25,364 nucleotides of DNA, taken from positions 1 through 25,364 of the forward strand of contig CAKQRB010000037.1 in NCBI GenBank assembly GCA_934271195.1, written 5' to 3'. The notes below the pieces were generated by a model, which saw only the letters and a list, made by a program, of their open reading frames with translations, was not told where the DNA came from and searched no databases. The number at the start of each line of letters is the position of its first letter. Within the stretch, counting starts at the first letter, position 1. A program made the position numbers and the translations under genes. Shown one piece after another: positions 22,479 to 25,364 of the stretch. The stretch is from an uncultured Alphaproteobacteria bacterium (GTDB lineage: Bacteria; Pseudomonadota; Alphaproteobacteria; RF32; CAG-239).

Positions 22479-23480
22479 ATGTTAAAGATATCTTCCGCAC
22501 CGCACATGGCCTCTCCCGTCAGTACCGAAACTCTGATGAAAAACGTCATCATCGCACTAATGCCTGCCGTTTTGGTTTCTTTGCTGATCTTCGGCTTCAA
22601 TGCCTTTCAGGTTTTATTAACTTCCGTTGCCGCCTGTGTTGCTTGCGAATACTTAATTTGCCGCTACTTTCTAAAAACGCCGCCCACAACCGGAGATTTT
22701 TCGGCAGTCATTACCGGCATTCTGCTGGGTTTTAACCTACCGAGCAGCATTCCGTTATGGATGATTTTGATTGGCGCTTTCTTTGCTATTGGCATTACCA
22801 AAATGGCTTACGGCGGACTTGGAAAAAACCTGTTCAATCCGGCACTGGTCGGTCGTGTCTTTTTGTTTATATCTTTTCCGCAGCAAATGACAACCTGGCC
22901 GCAGCCGCAGTTCGGAAACTTCTTTGCCGCAGATGCTCAAACCGGCGCAACCACACTCGGAATCTTAAAACATTTAAGCCCAGAAACATTAAGTGATGGT
23001 TTAATAAAACATAGCTATCATATTGATAATGTGCCAAGTTACACAAATATGCTTCTGGGAAACACCGGAGGAAGCTTAGGCGAAGTTTCTGCACTGGCTT
23101 TGCTCATTGGCCTCCTTTATATGCTTTATAAAAAGGTAATCACTTGGCATATTCCCTTTTATTATCTTTCAACCGTGTTTATCCTAACGTCAATCATGTG
23201 GTTTTTCAAACAAACACCAAATCTTGATCCGGTAGCACATCTTCTTTCCGGCGGTTTAATTCTGGGAGCTGTCTTTATGGCAACAGATTATGTAACTTCT
23301 CCGATGACAACCAACGGCAAAATCATTTTTGCCGTCGGCTGCGGAGCCCTGACGGTTATCATCCGCGTATTCAGCGCATATCCTGAAGGCGTCTCTTTTG
23401 CCATTTTGATTATGAACGCATTTGTACCGCTTATTGACAGCTGGTGCATTCCCCGCGTTTACGGAGCAGGGAGAAAATAA
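22479..23480 (+). CDS. rnfD: Electron transport complex subunit RnfD
   Basis: This 333-residue integral membrane flavoprotein of the NqrB/RnfD family has many hydrophobic segments. Asp 152 to Thr 158 (DAQTGAT) is the Dxx(S/T)GAT flavinylation motif recognised by ApbE, so Thr 158 should carry covalent FMN. Other family phrases are GKNLFNPALVGRVFL and ATDYVTSPMTTNGK. The ATG at 22479 is chosen because AAGG lies upstream and the N terminus matches the family (ISSAPHMASPVSTETLM); the frame stays open further back, into the rnfC gene. It starts 11 bases after rnfC. Confidence 0.95.
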   Translation: MLKISSAPHMASPVSTETLMKNVIIALMPAVLVSLLIFGFNAFQVLLTSVAACVACEYLICRYFLKTPPTTGDFSAVITGILLGFNLPSSIPLWMILIGAFFAIGITKMAYGGLGKNLFNPALVGRVFLFISFPQQMTTWPQPQFGNFFAADAQTGATTLGILKHLSPETLSDGLIKHSYHIDNVPSYTNMLLGNTGGSLGEVSALALLIGLLYMLYKKVITWHIPFYYLSTVFILTSIMWFFKQTPNLDPVAHLLSGGLILGAVFMATDYVTSPMTTNGKIIFAVGCGALTVIIRVFSAYPEGVSFAILIMNAFVPLIDSWCIPRVYGAGRK

Positions 23481-24056
23481 ATGAGAAAACCAGCCAGTAC
23501 CTTAAAAAATATGATCTTGGCAATGACAATTGTTGCCGGATTGTCCGCCCTGATTTTAAGTATCAGCTGCAAAATTACGCAGGAACCAATAAAAAAAGCT
23601 CAGGATGCTAAAAAGCTTGAGGCTATTCAGGCCGTTTTGCCGCCGGATTATGATAATAACCCCTATCAGGAACGCCTGACCATTTCCGGCAGCAATATAG
23701 AGCTTTATCCGGCCAGACAAGGCACAAAAATCACCTCTGTTGCCATGAAGACATACAGCAATAATGCTTTCAGCGGCCAACTGGAGCTGATAGTCGGTTT
23801 TTTGCTTGACGGCACCATCACCGATTATAAAATTATAAGCCATAAAGAAACCCCCGGTCTGGGCTCCAAAGTCACAGAAGAAAAATTCGCCCGTCAACTC
23901 CGCGGTTTTAACATTACCAAACAAAAATTGAAGGTAAGACAAGATGACGGGGATATAGACGCCGTCACATCAGCCACTATCAGTTCGCGGGCCGTTTTGG
24001 ATGCCATTCAACGGGCTTATGACAATTATATCAAATTTAGCACATTGGGAAATTAA
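23481..24056 (+). CDS. rnfG: Electron transport complex subunit RnfG
   Basis: A 191-residue protein with one N-terminal membrane anchor (about 11-28) and a periplasmic FMN-binding domain. The ApbE target motif is DAVTSAT (160-166), so Thr 166 should carry covalent FMN. The phrase ETPGLGSKV (123-131) is a family signature. The start codon follows the rnfD stop with no gap; GGGAG precedes it within rnfD. Confidence 0.95.
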   Translation: MRKPASTLKNMILAMTIVAGLSALILSISCKITQEPIKKAQDAKKLEAIQAVLPPDYDNNPYQERLTISGSNIELYPARQGTKITSVAMKTYSNNAFSGQLELIVGFLLDGTITDYKIISHKETPGLGSKVTEEKFARQLRGFNITKQKLKVRQDDGDIDAVTSATISSRAVLDAIQRAYDNYIKFSTLGN

Positions 24057-24059
24057 GAC

Positions 24060-24659
24060 ATGAGCAACCAAAGTTATGAAAATCTGACCAGAGGCATTAT
24101 AAAAGAGAACCCGACCTTTGTAATGCTGCTCGGAATGTGCCCGACACTTGGCGTCACAACCTCTGCCGCCAACGGGCTGGGAATGGGGTTGGCAACGCTT
24201 TTTGTTCTGCTCCTGTCTAATTTTGCCATATCTTCAGTCAAAAACGTCATTCCTGATATGGTGCGTATTCCTTGTTATATCGTGATTATCGCCTCTTTTG
24301 TCACTGTCGTAGACCTCCTGATGGCGGCTTATCTTCCGTCTTTACACGCCCGTCTTGGAATCTTCATTCCGCTGATTGTCGTCAACTGCATTATTTTAGG
24401 GCGCGCCGAAGCCTTTGCCTCCAAAAACACAATCTGGCAGTCTGTTCTCGATGCCATAGGCATGGGAATAGGTTTTACCGGTGCTTTAACCCTGTTGGGC
24501 ATCGTGCGCGAGATTTTGGGCATGGGATCTGTTTGGGGCTGGAAGTTTGTAGCTGAAGACACTGATACCATGATGTTGTTCATCATGCCTCCCGGTGCTT
24601 TTCTGGCTCTGGCCGGGCTTGTTATTGTCTTTAACAAAATCACCGGAGCAGGAAAATGA
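24060..24659 (+). CDS. rnfE: Electron transport complex subunit RnfE
   Basis: This 199-residue integral membrane subunit of the RnfA/RnfE (NqrD/NqrE) family begins with NLTRGIIKENPTFVMLLGMCPTLGVT, recognisable in two parts as TRGIIKENPTFVMLLG and MCPTLGVT. About six helices follow; conserved charged and polar phrases include RIPCYIVIIASFVTVVD and FIPLIVVNCIILGRAEAFA. RnfE and RnfA are inverted-topology paralogues that form the ion-path core. It starts 3 bases after rnfG and overlaps rnfA by 4 bases. Confidence 0.95.
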   Translation: MSNQSYENLTRGIIKENPTFVMLLGMCPTLGVTTSAANGLGMGLATLFVLLLSNFAISSVKNVIPDMVRIPCYIVIIASFVTVVDLLMAAYLPSLHARLGIFIPLIVVNCIILGRAEAFASKNTIWQSVLDAIGMGIGFTGALTLLGIVREILGMGSVWGWKFVAEDTDTMMLFIMPPGAFLALAGLVIVFNKITGAGK

Positions 24660-25231
24660 GTTATATTATGATCTTTATCAGTGCAATCTTTGTCAACAAT
24701 ATTGTATTGTCACAATTTTTGGGTATCTGCCCGTTTTTGGGCGTTTCCAAAAACAGCGCAACCGCTTCCGGCATGGGAATGGCCGTCATGTTCGTGATGA
24801 CCTTGTCAACCATAGCCACCTATCTTGCTTATCATCTGCTGCTGGTTCCATATCATTTGGAATTTATGGTTACTGTAGTCTTTATCCTGATTATTGCTTC
24901 TCTGGTACAAATGGTCGAAATCATCCTCAAAAAAATGTCGCCGGCTTTATATCAGGCTTTGGGAATTTTTCTGCCATTGATTACAACCAACTGTGCCGTT
25001 CTCGGTATCGCCATTCTTGCCGTCCAAAAAGACTACAATCTGACACATGCCGTCTGCTTTTCTCTGGCAAACGCCATGGGCTTTACGCTGGCAATCATTC
25101 TTTTTGCCGGACTGAGAGAAAGAATTGACATAAAAGCCTTACCGCAGGCTATGCGTGGTACACCGATTACGCTTATCACTGCCGGACTTTTGTCTCTGGC
25201 TTTTATGGGTTTTGCCGGAATAGGGAATTAA
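24656..25231 (+). CDS. rnfA: Electron transport complex subunit RnfA
   Basis: A 191-residue integral membrane protein with about six helices, paralogous to RnfE. Family phrases are FVNNIVLSQFLGICPFLGVS (residues about 12-31), FLPLITTNCAVLGIA and GLRERI. It is the last gene of the operon: rnfA follows rnfE here (order B-C-D-G-E-A) instead of heading the operon. Start ATGA overlaps the rnfE stop. Only 6 bases separate its stop from the right terminal repeat. Confidence 0.95.
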   Translation: MSYIMIFISAIFVNNIVLSQFLGICPFLGVSKNSATASGMGMAVMFVMTLSTIATYLAYHLLLVPYHLEFMVTVVFILIIASLVQMVEIILKKMSPALYQALGIFLPLITTNCAVLGIAILAVQKDYNLTHAVCFSLANAMGFTLAIILFAGLRERIDIKALPQAMRGTPITLITAGLLSLAFMGFAGIGN

Positions 25232-25237
25232 GATGAC

Positions 25238-25358
25238 AAAAAGGAACCCCCACGTAAAACGTGGGGTTCTTCACATGCGGGTATAACCCTAACAGTGCCA
25301 GCGAACGCCTTAAGGGCGCATGACGGTCTGACAGGGCGAAAATTACTTGCTACCCGTA
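25238..25358 (-). repeat. 121-bp terminal inverted repeat, right copy
   Basis: This is the perfect reverse complement of 1-121, beginning 7 bases after the rnfA stop codon. Read on the minus strand it is an RNA-like tail and terminator pointing into the window, convergent with rnfA. A stem CCCGT/ACGGG at 25353-25364 is cut by the window edge. The left and right copies differ immediately beyond the T run at the inner end, which marks the inner boundary. See the left copy for identity. Confidence 0.6.
25241..25271 (-). terminator. Terminator hairpin of the right repeat
   Basis: ACCCCCACGT and ACGTGGGGT form a GC-rich stem; on the minus strand five T residues follow. It reads leftwards, so it ends transcripts entering from outside; on the plus strand it may still slow read-through from rnfA though it lacks a T run. 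Confidence 0.65.
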
Positions 25359-25364
25359 AACGGG

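Noticed and set aside
25262..25364. Open frame through the right terminal repeat (HAGITLTVPANALRAHD...)
   Set aside because: No start codon with a ribosome-binding site, cut by the window edge, and the same DNA reads open in other frames; the terminator-like structure explains the repeat better.
1..25364. CRISPR arrays, rRNA, complete insertion sequences, toxin-antitoxin pairs
   Set aside because: I looked for regularly spaced repeats, rRNA signatures and transposase or toxin motifs and saw none inside the window.

Overview
This 25.4-kb window looks like an ordinary chromosomal stretch of an alphaproteobacterium that lives at least partly without oxygen, possibly one of the AT-rich gut lineages. 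The pointers are a DUF2155 protein (a family I know from alphaproteobacteria), two MlaD/MCE proteins beside it, single-anchor envelope proteins, and a complete Rnf electron-transport operon. The taxonomic placement is inference. I see no 16S/23S rRNA, CRISPR array, plasmid replication gene or intact transposase.

Layout, left to right. (1) Positions 1-121 carry a terminator-ended repeat that recurs, perfectly inverted, at 25238-25358. (2) 232-2545 (+): a membrane-anchored, probably inactive SNase-fold protein and a TrkH potassium transporter behind a good sigma-70 promoter. (3) 2617-3690 (+): an unrecognised helical-repeat protein. (4) 3748-5847 (-): two MCE/MlaD lipid-transport proteins followed by a secreted DUF2155 protein with a long acidic tail. 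(5) 6008-11816 (+): a five-gene operon with a GldA/GldF/GldG-like ABC system, a DUF4340 protein and a soluble PAS histidine kinase. (6) 11821-12938: two single-gene units for small unknown proteins, whose promoters share a 39-bp block. (7) 12939-14527: mostly non-coding, with tRNA-Lys(CTT), a 55-bp duplication of the tRNA 3' end and terminator, a guanine-deaminase-like gene, and a 480-bp gap with structured-RNA candidates and two terminators. (8) 14528-16161 (+): an HD-domain phosphohydrolase and an AsmA-like protein, translationally coupled. (9) 16180-16345: a strong terminator and a structured RNA-like segment. (10) 16383-18735 (-): a CDP-alcohol phosphatidyltransferase and DsbD. (11) 18833-25231 (+): apbE, rseC, rnfB, rnfC, rnfD, rnfG, rnfE, rnfA, all close or overlapping.

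How the genes fit together. The right third is one coherent module. RnfA-G form the membrane ferredoxin:NAD+ oxidoreductase/ion pump, ApbE attaches FMN to the Dxx(S/T)(G/S)AT threonines visible in RnfD and RnfG, and RseC is the small partner often found beside Rnf. The divergent DsbD/CDP-alcohol transferase operon shares an intergenic region holding a perfect 9-bp inverted repeat. Several other genes concern the envelope (MlaD pair, DUF2155, AsmA-like, DsbD, TrkH, GldFG-like system).

Points most worth following up: the terminal inverted repeat (possibly right ends of IS200/IS605-type elements), an 18-bp tandem duplication that doubles the rnfC start with its ribosome-binding site, the conserved promoter block of the two small unknown genes, the tRNA-Lys 3'-end duplication, and the structured non-coding segments at 14186-14468 and 16221-16345.
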